From contig JAUTCS010000124.1 of the NCBI GenBank assembly GCA_030673825.1, positions 1 through 64,000 on the forward strand: a stretch of 64,000 nucleotides of DNA, given 5' to 3'. The DNA comes from Verrucomicrobiota bacterium JB024. Lineage in GTDB: Bacteria > Verrucomicrobiota > Verrucomicrobiia > Opitutales > Cerasicoccaceae. This document shows positions 26,133 through 35,546 of this stretch, piece by piece. Each line of letters starts with the position of its first letter. Position 1 is the stretch's first letter. The position numbers and the translations under genes are program-made. The notes under the pieces are model-generated. The model searched no databases and was not told the origin of the DNA. It was given only the letters and a program-made list of their open reading frames with translations.

Positions 26133-27182
26133 ATGGCCAACCAACGTACCATAGCCAAAATTGCCGGTGTTAATCAGGCCACCGTATCGTTAGCATTGCG
26201 TAACGATCCCTCGATCCCACTCAAGACCCGGGAACGCATCCGTCAGATCGCAGAAGAGATCGGTTACCGTCCCAATAATTATGTGTCCTCACTGATGTCG
26301 CAGATCCGCTCGGGCCGGCCACCACAGGATAAAGGTTGTATCGCTGTTGTCGTCAGCGGGCATAAGCCTGCCCCAGACAAATCAGGCGGAGGGCTGGGGC
26401 CCCTGATTTACCAGCAGCAGTATCAGGGGATGTACCAGCGTGCCGTGGAGCTCGGTTTCAAAACGGAATTTTTCTTTCTCCTGGATTCCGGCATCAGCAT
26501 GAAGCGTGTCGATGGGATTTTGAAAGCCCGCGGCATCAATGGCATGGTACTCGGAGCCCCCAATACGAACGAAGCCGACGCAACCGAGCTGTCTCTGAAT
26601 TCGCTCGCCGTTGCCACAATTGCTTATACGTGGACAGGAATCGACGTGGACCGGGTTACTTCCCACCACCGCCACAACGTTAAGATCGCGTACAACCAAC
26701 TGCTTAAGCGGGGGTTCAAGCGCATCGGCATGTGCCTGTCACCGGGAGCGGCCATGGGAGTGGATACCAACTGGCGTGCCGGCTATCTGATTGAGCGGGA
26801 AAACACGCCAACGCGCTATCAAATCCCGCTATTTGTCGGACGGCCTGACCAAACTCCGAAGGCGAAGTTTACCGATTGGCTCAACAAGTGGAAGCCAGAA
26901 GCCATCGTATCCATTCTGGGGCATGAAAAGCTGTGGCTGGATGAATTGAAAATCTCCGTACCCGACGATTTGTCTGTGGTATGCATCAATCGGCTCCCCA
27001 ACAGCGAGTTTTCAGGCGTGCAGGAAAATCACGAAACGATTGGGGCAGCCGCTATCGATCTGGTCGCCACTCAGCTGATTCACAACGAATTCGGCCTGCC
27101 CAAACATCCCAAGCTTATTCTGTTTGAAGGCACGTGGGTGGAGGGAAAAACCATAGGGAAGCCCCCACGCCGCCGGAAATAA
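26133..27182 (+). CDS. LacI-family transcriptional regulator
   Basis: A 349-residue protein with an N-terminal LacI helix-turn-helix (RTIAKIAGVNQATVSLALR) and hinge (IGYRPNNYVSSL), then a periplasmic-binding-protein-like sensor domain (KGCIAVVVSG through PDDLSVVCINRL). Known: it represses sugar genes until a glycan breakdown product binds. The operator motif lies just upstream of its own start and recurs before four other transcription units, so it is the best candidate master regulator of the 20-39 kb locus, with autoregulation. Ends convergent with the GH71-like gene. Confidence 0.9.
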   Translation: MANQRTIAKIAGVNQATVSLALRNDPSIPLKTRERIRQIAEEIGYRPNNYVSSLMSQIRSGRPPQDKGCIAVVVSGHKPAPDKSGGGLGPLIYQQQYQGMYQRAVELGFKTEFFFLLDSGISMKRVDGILKARGINGMVLGAPNTNEADATELSLNSLAVATIAYTWTGIDVDRVTSHHRHNVKIAYNQLLKRGFKRIGMCLSPGAAMGVDTNWRAGYLIERENTPTRYQIPLFVGRPDQTPKAKFTDWLNKWKPEAIVSILGHEKLWLDELKISVPDDLSVVCINRLPNSEFSGVQENHETIGAAAIDLVATQLIHNEFGLPKHPKLILFEGTWVEGKTIGKPPRRRK

Positions 27183-27267
27183 TGGCAAGTGCAGCCTACG
27201 TAAGAGGCAGAAATTTACCGAATAAAACCAACGGCGTGGGGTTCTCCTTAGGACGGAGGAGTTGGAC

Positions 27268-29511
27268 TTAAGGCTGAGATGCCAGCACCCCCGAATGGTA
27301 AAGCAGGTTCTGGTATTCGATCTCGTCGAGGACAACATGATTGCCCTTTCCGCTGACAACCGATTCTCCGTCACGAACGAGTTCGAACTCGGGAGTAAAG
27401 GTTTCGTCTTCCGGCAACGGCACCTTAAACGACACAATACCGGCTTCGGCTTGCTTGCGGTGGACTTCGTCCCCCACACGGATGATGAGTTCCCCGGGCT
27501 CCTTGAGAAAGGCGAGCAGGGCGATCTGGTTATGTGGCCCCATTTCCGGCCCCCCGTGTTGCTGTACCAACCTCCACTTGCTGCCATGCTTCGGCTCCAG
27601 TTCGGTGTGATGGATACGATAGCTGTAGTAGAGAACATCGCGGATAATCTCCGGCTGTTGCCCCGTTTTGAACCACTGGATATAGTAGGTATTCAGATCA
27701 TGCAGGGCATAACCAATACGCGTGGAGGGAGCCATGGCCTGCTCGGAGTAATCCGACCAAGTGTTTAATATGGCCCAGTCCGCATCACCTTCAATGGCTG
27801 CCTTCCAGGTGTCCATCAGGGTATCGAAATTGGCAGACTCCCAGTAGATTTGAGACCGGGTGCGCACATCATGCGAAGCTATGGGGGCCGACAAAATATT
27901 CGCATAGGGTCGGGCCTTGTCCAGCCAGCCGTATTCCCCCGGTGAACGGGGACCCCAGTGCGTAAGGACATACGAAAACGACCCGAACTCTTCAACCGGG
28001 GCGGTCGAGTTCAACTGAGACAGAAACGCCGTGCGGATTCCGCGCTTTTCCAGATCGGCCATTTCCTGCTTCCAGAACTCAGCTGGCCATTGCTCCGGGC
28101 GCCACTTGCTAAAAAGCATGCGTCCGTCCTCGGTGCGGTACACGCCGGGCGCTTCGTTGAGGCGGGTGAAAATGTCGGATTCGGAATATTTCTGGCTACT
28201 CTCCTCACCAGGAAAAATAGAGGGGATGACCTTGAAATTAGGGTCCACCAATGGAGCAGCATCCACGGCGGCGAAGGAAATGGTATTGAAGAATTTCTGC
28301 CCGCCCCGGTTGGTGGGATAGGAAAAGAAGTCCGTGATGAAGCCGTCCAGGCCCATGGCATCGGCGATACGGACTTCATCCTCGGCGGCGCGCAGTTTTT
28401 CCTCCTCAACACTCAGGCCTGATTCCATCGGAGGGCGTGGCAGTGGGGTGTAGAGTATTTTGGTTCCTGCATCCGTGCGGCGCGGGTCTACCGCCACAGA
28501 CGGGTTGAGGGTCTTCAGGGCATAATAGCCAAGGCCAGGGTCGTCCGAGCTCCAGCGCGAGCTGTAAATTTCATAAAAATAGGCAAAGACCTTCTTCTTG
28601 CTTTGATGCAAGACCTCAAGCGGCTCCTGCTTGAAGGGCAGCCACGCCGTACGGTCGGCATCGACTTGGCCCGCCATGAGGATGTTGTCCACTGCCCAGG
28701 TCCCCACGCGCTTATTACCGCCCATGCTGGTAAATGAGAGTTTCACAGGCGTCCCGGACGGAAGCAGCTTTACCTCCCCGAGTTCCATCGGATTATTGAC
28801 CTTGTTCTCGTCAAACAAAACGACACGTGCAATACATTCAGCATCCACGATCACGCCGATGCGATACCAATTACCGGGCGTAAGCGGACGATATAGCCAC
28901 GCTTGCTGCCCCTCGTATTCCTCGATGATGACGCCGTTGTCGGTGCGCAAGCGGATGGAGAGTCCATTGCCGTCAGCATCGGTCAACTCGACGAAGAGGC
29001 CGGGGCCGTCGATGTCGTCAGCGGTCTCGCCCAGGCGAAAGTCAAACCCGAGGTATACCTCGCCATCCGGCGGCGGGGTAAACGTCGTACTGAAGCCGAC
29101 GCCCTCCCCCGTCTCCTCGCTCTTGTCACTCAGGAGCAAGCCCTTGCCGGTGACTTTGTTGTCGCGGAAGGCTGACTCCGCCGATTCCGCCAAGCTCACG
29201 TCAATACCCGGTGTGAGATCATTATCGAGCACCCAGGGATAGGGCGGCACGTCTCCGGCCAGATACTCGTCGAAATGCTCCACCGGGAGGTTTTCCACGG
29301 TACGCAGTTCGGCGATTTGCTCAGGCTGCTCGTCAGCCTGAGGTGAGGGGGAGGCATCGGACAGTGTGTTGGCGGCGGTTGCGGAAGGAGCCTTCGCCTG
29401 AGCGGCCTCAGATGACGAGGACTTGGACGATTCAGAACAAGCCACGAGCAGGCTGCTTATCAGACCGCAAAGAGCAAATTTACAAAAGGGATGGAGAGGT
29501 TTTTTGAACAT
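27268..29511 (-). CDS. Lipoprotein with GH71-like glycosidase domain
   Basis: A 747-residue protein with a lipoprotein signal (LVAC, lipid cysteine C25), a serine- and alanine-rich linker, a jelly-roll domain (about 70-270), and a TIM-barrel-like catalytic part starting KKVFAYFYEIYSSRW with DGFITDFF and a closing ILNTWSDYSEQ. These features are like GH71 and related GH99-type endo-glycosidases, which use acidic residues on these strands. Known GH71 members cut alpha-1,3-glucan; here the substrate is probably another glycan. It is anchored to a membrane, probably outer-membrane facing. It follows the esterase gene by 39 bases, likely one operon under operator site C. Confidence 0.7.
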   Translation of the reverse strand: MFKKPLHPFCKFALCGLISSLLVACSESSKSSSSEAAQAKAPSATAANTLSDASPSPQADEQPEQIAELRTVENLPVEHFDEYLAGDVPPYPWVLDNDLTPGIDVSLAESAESAFRDNKVTGKGLLLSDKSEETGEGVGFSTTFTPPPDGEVYLGFDFRLGETADDIDGPGLFVELTDADGNGLSIRLRTDNGVIIEEYEGQQAWLYRPLTPGNWYRIGVIVDAECIARVVLFDENKVNNPMELGEVKLLPSGTPVKLSFTSMGGNKRVGTWAVDNILMAGQVDADRTAWLPFKQEPLEVLHQSKKKVFAYFYEIYSSRWSSDDPGLGYYALKTLNPSVAVDPRRTDAGTKILYTPLPRPPMESGLSVEEEKLRAAEDEVRIADAMGLDGFITDFFSYPTNRGGQKFFNTISFAAVDAAPLVDPNFKVIPSIFPGEESSQKYSESDIFTRLNEAPGVYRTEDGRMLFSKWRPEQWPAEFWKQEMADLEKRGIRTAFLSQLNSTAPVEEFGSFSYVLTHWGPRSPGEYGWLDKARPYANILSAPIASHDVRTRSQIYWESANFDTLMDTWKAAIEGDADWAILNTWSDYSEQAMAPSTRIGYALHDLNTYYIQWFKTGQQPEIIRDVLYYSYRIHHTELEPKHGSKWRLVQQHGGPEMGPHNQIALLAFLKEPGELIIRVGDEVHRKQAEAGIVSFKVPLPEDETFTPEFELVRDGESVVSGKGNHVVLDEIEYQNLLYHSGVLASQP

Positions 29512-29550
29512 AAGGTGTAGGGCATTATCGATGCAGGAGATCGAGGATTA

Positions 29551-31104
29551 TTAATCGGTCCATGAGTCGGTACGAAAGGGGGCAGCCGGCAGTCCGCTCT
29601 CGCTAAACAGGATTGGATGGGGGCCCGCTCGCCAAGCGTATCGCAGGGCGAGCGGCTCAGAAACGACGGAACTGCTCACATGAATTTTACCATCGACGAG
29701 TCTGGCTTGCGCAGGGTGAAACACATGGTCTTTGCCGGCGATCTCAAAGGCTCCCCAAGTGTCCGGTGAGTCCATTAACACGATGTTTTCATCGCTCTCA
29801 AGCTGTACCAGCATGGTCTCGCCGTCCTGCCTGGCTGAAAGGATCCGCGGGCCATAAGCGGGGATGTCCTCCTCAAAGATCTCCGCTCGGATCACACGCA
29901 GGACGCGGTCGGCGAACGCTTGTTTGTTGGTGGGATGAACATCCGTCCCGTCGCTCAAGTCGATGGTGACAACGAGAAAGGTGTCCGGCATCTGTTGAGC
30001 GGCCTTTGCCTGAGCCTCACGTAGAACAGGCCACCAACGTGTGTCATCCTTTCCAAAAGGGGGTAATTGGACAATGACAAAGGGTACATCCTTGTTTGCG
30101 GCTTGCTCTCGCCAGTCACGGATCAATCCGCGCAACAAGCTGTTATACTCATCGGGGAATCTCGCATTCGCCTCCCCCTGGTACCAGATGATGGCACACA
30201 CGGCATAGCCCAGAACCGGCTGAGCCATGGCATTATAGAGGCCTGACGGCATGTTAGAACTTCCCGGCCCACCCGTGGGCTTGCGCGGCATTGCCTCCTT
30301 AAAGGGAGCTCCTGTCTTCTCGGCCTGCGCTTTGGCTTGTTTCCAAGCCTCCATTTTCCGAGTGTAATTTTCCATCTTTTGCGGATAAGCCGCTACCGTT
30401 TCATTCCAACGCTGCATGATCGCATCAAACGAATCATCCATCGAAAGCGCTTCCTGGCTCATCCAAGATCCGATACGCGTACCTCCCTTGGTGCAGTTAA
30501 TCAATCCCTGCGGCACATGACTTTCATCGTATAACTCGCGCGCGAAGAAGTAACCAATGGCTGTAAATTTCTCCACCGTGGTAGGGCTACAAACCATCCA
30601 CATCCCTTTCGGTTCGTCCCGAGGTTTATGGGTGGCCCTCGGCATGACCTTAAATTGGCGTATCTGCGGATGGGTTGCGGTCGCTTTCACATGCTCAAAA
30701 TCATCTGCCAAGCGCACCGGGCGCTCCATGTTTGACTGGCCCCCACACAGCCAAACGTCTCCCACCAGAACATCCCGGCTCGTCACCGTCCCCCGATCAC
30801 TGGTGAAAACAAGATCGCCCGACTCCCCTGCTTCCATCGCGGGTAACTCCACACGCCAACGACCCTGTTCATCGGCGGTGGCCTCGGTCGAGTTGCCGTC
30901 AAACGTCACGCGGACGACTTCTCCAGGCTCGGCCTCCCCCCACACAGGGACAGGACAGCCACGCTGCAAGACGGCATGATCGCCGAACAACGGGCTCGGC
31001 TCCGGTTTAGCCTGGGATACTGCCGTCGTGGCCAGCAAGGCGAGCATCAACAAAGACGAAACGCTGGACAATGGCCTCAAGGATGTTGCTGTTAGTAAAT
31101 GCAT
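29551..31104 (-). CDS. Secreted sialate-O-acetylesterase-type SGNH esterase
   Basis: A 517-residue protein with a signal peptide ending VSQA. After LFGDHAVLQRG and an immunoglobulin-like domain comes the SGNH block I in LCGGQSNME (nucleophile S124), block III in ICAIIWYQGEAN, and a late DGTDVHP with the catalytic His. Known: this family removes O-acetyl groups from sialic acids or plant and algal polysaccharides. The gene heads an operon with the GH71-like lipoprotein, and operator site C lies 80 bases upstream. Confidence 0.85.
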   Translation of the reverse strand: MHLLTATSLRPLSSVSSLLMLALLATTAVSQAKPEPSPLFGDHAVLQRGCPVPVWGEAEPGEVVRVTFDGNSTEATADEQGRWRVELPAMEAGESGDLVFTSDRGTVTSRDVLVGDVWLCGGQSNMERPVRLADDFEHVKATATHPQIRQFKVMPRATHKPRDEPKGMWMVCSPTTVEKFTAIGYFFARELYDESHVPQGLINCTKGGTRIGSWMSQEALSMDDSFDAIMQRWNETVAAYPQKMENYTRKMEAWKQAKAQAEKTGAPFKEAMPRKPTGGPGSSNMPSGLYNAMAQPVLGYAVCAIIWYQGEANARFPDEYNSLLRGLIRDWREQAANKDVPFVIVQLPPFGKDDTRWWPVLREAQAKAAQQMPDTFLVVTIDLSDGTDVHPTNKQAFADRVLRVIRAEIFEEDIPAYGPRILSARQDGETMLVQLESDENIVLMDSPDTWGAFEIAGKDHVFHPAQARLVDGKIHVSSSVVSEPLALRYAWRAGPHPILFSESGLPAAPFRTDSWTD

Positions 31105-31184
31105 GATGAATGAATGTTGGGCGACGGCTTTCAGGGCGGCTTAGGCATCCTTTGCCGGACTGTGTCGGGGTTCCAATCCCTCCC

Positions 31185-31204
31185 TGGCTAATCACGATGA
31201 GCCA
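31185..31204. promoter_or_regulatory. Operator-like palindrome upstream of esterase operon (site C)
   Basis: TGGCTAATCACGATGAGCCA is a near-perfect 20-bp palindrome. Its core (31187-31202) aligns with the sites at 26081, 35483 and 37207. Confidence 0.7.
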
Positions 31205-31239
31205 GTAAATCGCTTTTCATAAAAAGCCGCCCGCATGGA

Positions 31240-31968
31240 TCAGGGAGCGCGGGCTGGAATGGGCTTGAATAGGTACTCGGGAATGACAAAGGCAGAAAGC
31301 CCGTTGTCATCCGGCATGGAGGGAACAGGCGTTACCGCCGTGTCCTGAAGAATCATAAAATACCGGTATTGGGGCCGTAACAGGATATTTGTCGTGAACT
31401 TGACCCGATTGTCTGAATCCCGGAACCCGGCTACCTGGATGTTTGTGTGAGCCCCTTTGCCATGCCGTTGCGGCACGACAACTTCACCTGGATTGAGAAG
31501 GAACATTTCGTCCTCGAGCTTTATGCCCACCTTATAGGGAACAAAGCTGCAGACGATCATGCTGCCGACGGGAAAATCCACCCGGCTGTCGCTGATGCTT
31601 TTCATGTAATAGGCGCTTCCGCCCTTGGGAGTGACGATCACCAGGCTGCTGTCAGGTGCCAGCTTATCCGCCGGCAAGCTGGCCACGGGCAGGTAGGGAG
31701 GGGCGCCTGGTTCCAGGCTGTCGTTTTTGCGGTAAAGCGTGAGGTCTTGGCCCGCAGCCAAGGTGTAGTATGGGGAGGGCTTTCCAAACTCAATGGAGGC
31801 AGGAACCGCTTCACCATCCGACAGGCAGTACAGCCCATTGACCGTTTCGGGCCAGCCGACAAGCCGGTACTGGCCGCCATGCAGCCCGGCGGCGGCTGTC
31901 AGGCAGAAAATGGAGAGTATAACTCGTAGAATTATCATGGCAACGGGCAGGTTAAACATCGTCTTCAT
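31240..31968 (-). CDS. Secreted protein of unknown function, Verrucomicrobial type
   Basis: About 240 residues, with an N-terminal hydrophobic signal (MIILRVILSIFCLTAAAG) and a beta-rich body (LPADKLAPDSSLVIVTPKGG, FTTNILLRPQYRYFMIL). It resembles uncharacterised Verrucomicrobial proteins often placed next to prepilin-type genes; no catalytic motif is seen. The start is uncertain: ATG 31968 overlaps the upstream gene by 17 bases, and ATG 31959 by 8. Either way the overlap shows translation coupling with the large prepilin-like gene. It could be a minor subunit or chaperone for a surface export or pilus-like system. Confidence 0.6.
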   Translation of the reverse strand: MKTMFNLPVAMIILRVILSIFCLTAAAGLHGGQYRLVGWPETVNGLYCLSDGEAVPASIEFGKPSPYYTLAAGQDLTLYRKNDSLEPGAPPYLPVASLPADKLAPDSSLVIVTPKGGSAYYMKSISDSRVDFPVGSMIVCSFVPYKVGIKLEDEMFLLNPGEVVVPQRHGKGAHTNIQVAGFRDSDNRVKFTTNILLRPQYRYFMILQDTAVTPVPSMPDDNGLSAFVIPEYLFKPIPARAP

Positions 31969-34900
31969 CCAGCCAGCGAAAGTTGACCACCCTGAAGCGT
32001 CGGCCAGCGGCGGGGTCATTCGGATCGATCCCCTCCGGCGTGCGCTGCACGAGGGCCTCGCACCAGGTGCGGCTCTCTACCTGGCCGGTAAGCGGGTTCA
32101 CAGCATCCCCATAGCAACGGATGGTGAAAGTATCTGAGCGAACCGTCATCAGCGGTGCCAGGGCGGCGAGGATATCCGTTTGCGAAAGGAAGCCCGGAGC
32201 GTCGGTGGAAAAATAGCCGTAGCTGTTTTCCCGGTATTTGGGAGCCAGACCGTCGTAGGTCTGGTCTGTGCGAATTGCCCCCTGGTCGATAATTCCCAGC
32301 GGTTCCTCTACGCCGGTGGCAAAGGCCGCCGTCACCGCGGAGCCGAGGCTCTCCTGGTAATCCGCCTGGCGCAGGTCTTCGTTAATATCCGGCAGACCGT
32401 CGCCATTGACATCCACATGGTCAATGGCCGCCTGTAAGGTGCCTTTGAGCCGGGTGTCGTGCTGGTCAACCAGCACGTGCAGCCGGGCATTACCGCCGGG
32501 AGCTGTGTCGGGGCTTGCCACCGGGTCTTTGTCCGTGAGGGTGCGGTTAACAAAACTGGCCACCGAGGGGAAGGGGCCACGCAGCTTCACCTGCTCGACG
32601 ATTCGCTCCGCCAGGGTCTCGAGTTCGTCGTCGCTGAGGCTGCGGAAGCCGCTCCACATGCGCGGAATCTTGCTCGTGTCGGTATTGTTGCCGATGTCCC
32701 CGCTGTGGTAGTCCTCAAAGGCCCAGTTGGTGATGCGGGGAAAAATATTGTCGAGCGTCTCCCCGGCGGCATCCGGATCATCGACGATATCGGAGAGGCC
32801 ACCCAACACCGCGCGCCAGGCAGCAACCGACGTGGAGTTGACATTGAAGGCCCCATCCACCGCGAGAAACCCGGCAGCCTCATCGCGGTCAAGAATGGCG
32901 TCCACGTCGGGCTGGTTATCCGGGTTTAAAAAGCCGGGAACGATGCGCGCGTTGGGAAACGGTGCCGACCAGTCCGTGGTGCCGGCGGGAATGGACGAAA
33001 AGAAATACTGGTCCCACAACGCCTCGTTCACCCGGTAGGTGTAGTCGGCGGCATTGAGGGGCATGAACATATTGGCCCACGAATTGCCGACGACGTAAGT
33101 CGGGATGGTATAGTCCTGGGCGTTGCCGTTCGATCCCAGATACAGGGTGCTGCGCAGGTTCGCGTGGCGGAGGTCCCCGAGGGAAAAGATGTTCTCACGC
33201 GGCACCGAGAAAAGCACCACCTCGTGCTCGCCATCCTCACGGATCGAACGACCGGCAAAGGCGGCATCGTCATCGCTCGAATTATAGGTGATGCTATTTG
33301 AGCCCATCGCGGTATTGACGAATCCGCCGCTGAGCCAATTCCCGCCTCCATTCCAAAACGTATAGGCAACGCTCTCATCGCCGGGATTTTTATGGGATCG
33401 GTAATTAAAATCCGCCAGCAATCGCCAACCATATCCGCCGGAGCTCCGCGGCAACAGGGTCCGCGCGCCGCCAACGCGGACGCCGATGGGGATATCCGGG
33501 ATCGTATCTCTGCTTTGTACGCCACTGGCAACGGTGCCTGAGCCCTCTTGCGTGATACCGCCGATGTAAGCCTCCCCACCATTGGGCGTCACCGCATACA
33601 CGTTCAGGGACACCTTCCCGCCGCAGGCAATGGCCATGGTGTAGGGTGCGGGAGGATTCGCAGGATTCGTTTCGTCGATCAGATCCTCCCGCTCAAAGAT
33701 ACCGTCAGGATAGGTGAGATGCGGTGGCGAGTTGGCATTGTCGTTTTTGAAATTTCGGGTCAGGGGGATCATGAGATAACCGGTGGACTCACGATAGCCC
33801 GGTGCCATGACCCTGGCTTCGTCAGGCATGTTTGAGGCATTGTAGAATCCGCCGATCGCGAAATTATTCTCGGCCTGCATGCTGAGGACCTTGACCTCGC
33901 CCGGTGCGAAGCCGATGGGCTCCTTTGTCATGTAGCGGACATAACGTGTGGTCGTGCCTGTCGCGGCTGATACGTTCTCCTTCACAAAGAAGCGATTGAC
34001 GCTGCCATCCTTGCTCAGTGTGAACCGCAAATGGTTTTTGGGCAACTCGGGCAGGTTGTTGCTCTCGAAGATATAATCGGCGGGAGCGATCGCGACGTCG
34101 TAAGGGTTATGCAAGACCACCGCGGTCCAGATGATGGCATGCAACTGATAGTTGGTCGTGCTGGCGATCGGTTGAAAATAGAAGCCGTAGGCCATGTCGT
34201 CAGCCAACAGGACAGGATAGATGCCCTGAGCGGTATCGGTTTGGCCGCGCACGCTGATGGAGTTTCCGCTGACTTCATTCTTGAGCCCGTAGTAGGACTT
34301 GAGCAACTCCCACCGGGGGGCGGGCTTGTCGTCGCCGGAATCGTCGAACAACTTCCCGGCGAGGGGCTGATCGTCGAGGCCGCGGGTGAGGTCGGTTTTG
34401 AGCCCACCCTGAAGCGCGTTCGTAAGTAGCCCGGCAGAGCTAAGGGCGTAGTCGTGAAAGCCTGACTTAACCATACTCGGGGCGTTCGCAGAGGCGTTGC
34501 GGTCGATCAATTCGAAAAGACCTCGGGATGAGGCCCGCCTCAAACTGTTGCGGTCCTGTTCATCGTCATAGTCCAGCCCCGCTGCGATCTCAAGGATCGA
34601 GGGGTTGACCTTCTGAATGGCGTGAAGCCGGTTAAAGGTTTCCTCGGCACTCGGGTGGGCAGCCAGTTCGTCGGACGATTCGATCATGTTGAGCTTGGCC
34701 TTAAGTCCTTCGTCGCCGACCCAGTATGCGTAGTGACCGAAAATGTCTCCGCTCCCTCCGGCGATCTCAACTTTCTGCGCGCTAACCGCAAAGGCGTTGT
34801 TATTGCCCCTGGCATTGTCGTTGTCGGCCGTTTCGTCCCCGATGAGCACCACGGTGTCTCCAGACCAGGGACGAGTATGCCAGTCGGACATGTTCGCACC

Positions 34901-35353
34901 AGTCTCTTCGGGGGCACCAGAAACCAGCCAGCCCAAGAACTGCATGTCACCGGTCCCGTTGGCCACGGGCTCATTGGACCACACCCCCGTGAGATACCCT
35001 TTCCCCTCAGCGGGCTTACCCTGCGAGGTACTGAGATCCGTCAAGATATCCGCACGGGCCGTGCTACGCTGGTCCGGCCCGGCCATATTTTGCAGCTCGC
35101 CGATGGCGATATTCAAGGCCAGCAAGGCGTTTTGCTCTGACAGGTTTTTATATTGGTAGGTTTGTGTCGTGGCCAATTCGACCCGCGCCAATGTGGCGAT
35201 GCCCATAATCAGGAGGCAAACAAACCCCATCAATGCCAGCGCAACCACAAGAGCGAATCCACCCGTGGCATAGCCGTTCAGTCCGCAGGCTGGAGACGTC
35301 TTGGCTCGGGCGGGTTGGGCGCGTCTATCTCGATGGGGCAAGGAGACTGTCAT
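31952..35353 (-). CDS. Large prepilin-like protein, Verru_Chthon cassette A type
   Basis: A 1133-residue protein with a basic leader, a type IV prepilin-like cleavage region and hydrophobic helix (GFALVVALALMGFVCLLIMG), then a coiled start (LSEQNALLALNIAIGELQ) and a very long beta-rich body with no enzymatic motif. The glutamate normally at position 5 of pilins is not present. This layout is that of the Verru_Chthon cassette protein A / PilX-like family of Verrucomicrobia. Known: such proteins are thought to belong to pseudopilus-type secretion assemblies. It is coupled with the following small secreted-protein gene; operator site D lies 130 bases upstream, tying it to the LacI regulon. Confidence 0.65.
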   Translation of the reverse strand: MTVSLPHRDRRAQPARAKTSPACGLNGYATGGFALVVALALMGFVCLLIMGIATLARVELATTQTYQYKNLSEQNALLALNIAIGELQNMAGPDQRSTARADILTDLSTSQGKPAEGKGYLTGVWSNEPVANGTGDMQFLGWLVSGAPEETGANMSDWHTRPWSGDTVVLIGDETADNDNARGNNNAFAVSAQKVEIAGGSGDIFGHYAYWVGDEGLKAKLNMIESSDELAAHPSAEETFNRLHAIQKVNPSILEIAAGLDYDDEQDRNSLRRASSRGLFELIDRNASANAPSMVKSGFHDYALSSAGLLTNALQGGLKTDLTRGLDDQPLAGKLFDDSGDDKPAPRWELLKSYYGLKNEVSGNSISVRGQTDTAQGIYPVLLADDMAYGFYFQPIASTTNYQLHAIIWTAVVLHNPYDVAIAPADYIFESNNLPELPKNHLRFTLSKDGSVNRFFVKENVSAATGTTTRYVRYMTKEPIGFAPGEVKVLSMQAENNFAIGGFYNASNMPDEARVMAPGYRESTGYLMIPLTRNFKNDNANSPPHLTYPDGIFEREDLIDETNPANPPAPYTMAIACGGKVSLNVYAVTPNGGEAYIGGITQEGSGTVASGVQSRDTIPDIPIGVRVGGARTLLPRSSGGYGWRLLADFNYRSHKNPGDESVAYTFWNGGGNWLSGGFVNTAMGSNSITYNSSDDDAAFAGRSIREDGEHEVVLFSVPRENIFSLGDLRHANLRSTLYLGSNGNAQDYTIPTYVVGNSWANMFMPLNAADYTYRVNEALWDQYFFSSIPAGTTDWSAPFPNARIVPGFLNPDNQPDVDAILDRDEAAGFLAVDGAFNVNSTSVAAWRAVLGGLSDIVDDPDAAGETLDNIFPRITNWAFEDYHSGDIGNNTDTSKIPRMWSGFRSLSDDELETLAERIVEQVKLRGPFPSVASFVNRTLTDKDPVASPDTAPGGNARLHVLVDQHDTRLKGTLQAAIDHVDVNGDGLPDINEDLRQADYQESLGSAVTAAFATGVEEPLGIIDQGAIRTDQTYDGLAPKYRENSYGYFSTDAPGFLSQTDILAALAPLMTVRSDTFTIRCYGDAVNPLTGQVESRTWCEALVQRTPEGIDPNDPAAGRRFRVVNFRWLDEDDV

Positions 35354-35482
35354 CGTATTGTAGGGGTGGGGAATTGGGCTCGTGTACGGTCTCTTCGAGC
35401 CCAGACATAAGCATGCATTGGTGGGGCGAATGGGTATGCATAAAAAGTAGAATCATATCGTTCAAATGACAAATCGCGTCCC

Positions 35483-35498
35483 ACTAATCACGATGAGT
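35483..35498. promoter_or_regulatory. Operator-like palindrome upstream of prepilin operon (site D)
   Basis: ACTAATCACGATGAGT: same motif as sites B, C and E. It is 130 bases upstream of the prepilin-like start and just beyond the end of a sulfatase gene, so it should serve the former. Confidence 0.65.
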
Positions 35499-35546
35499 CA
35501 TTACACTATTTATCGGGTCAAGTGTATATAATCTCCAAATGGGCAG

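Noticed and set aside
35527-35532. TATAAT on the plus strand
   Set aside because: No -35 element at the right distance and no plus-strand gene downstream.
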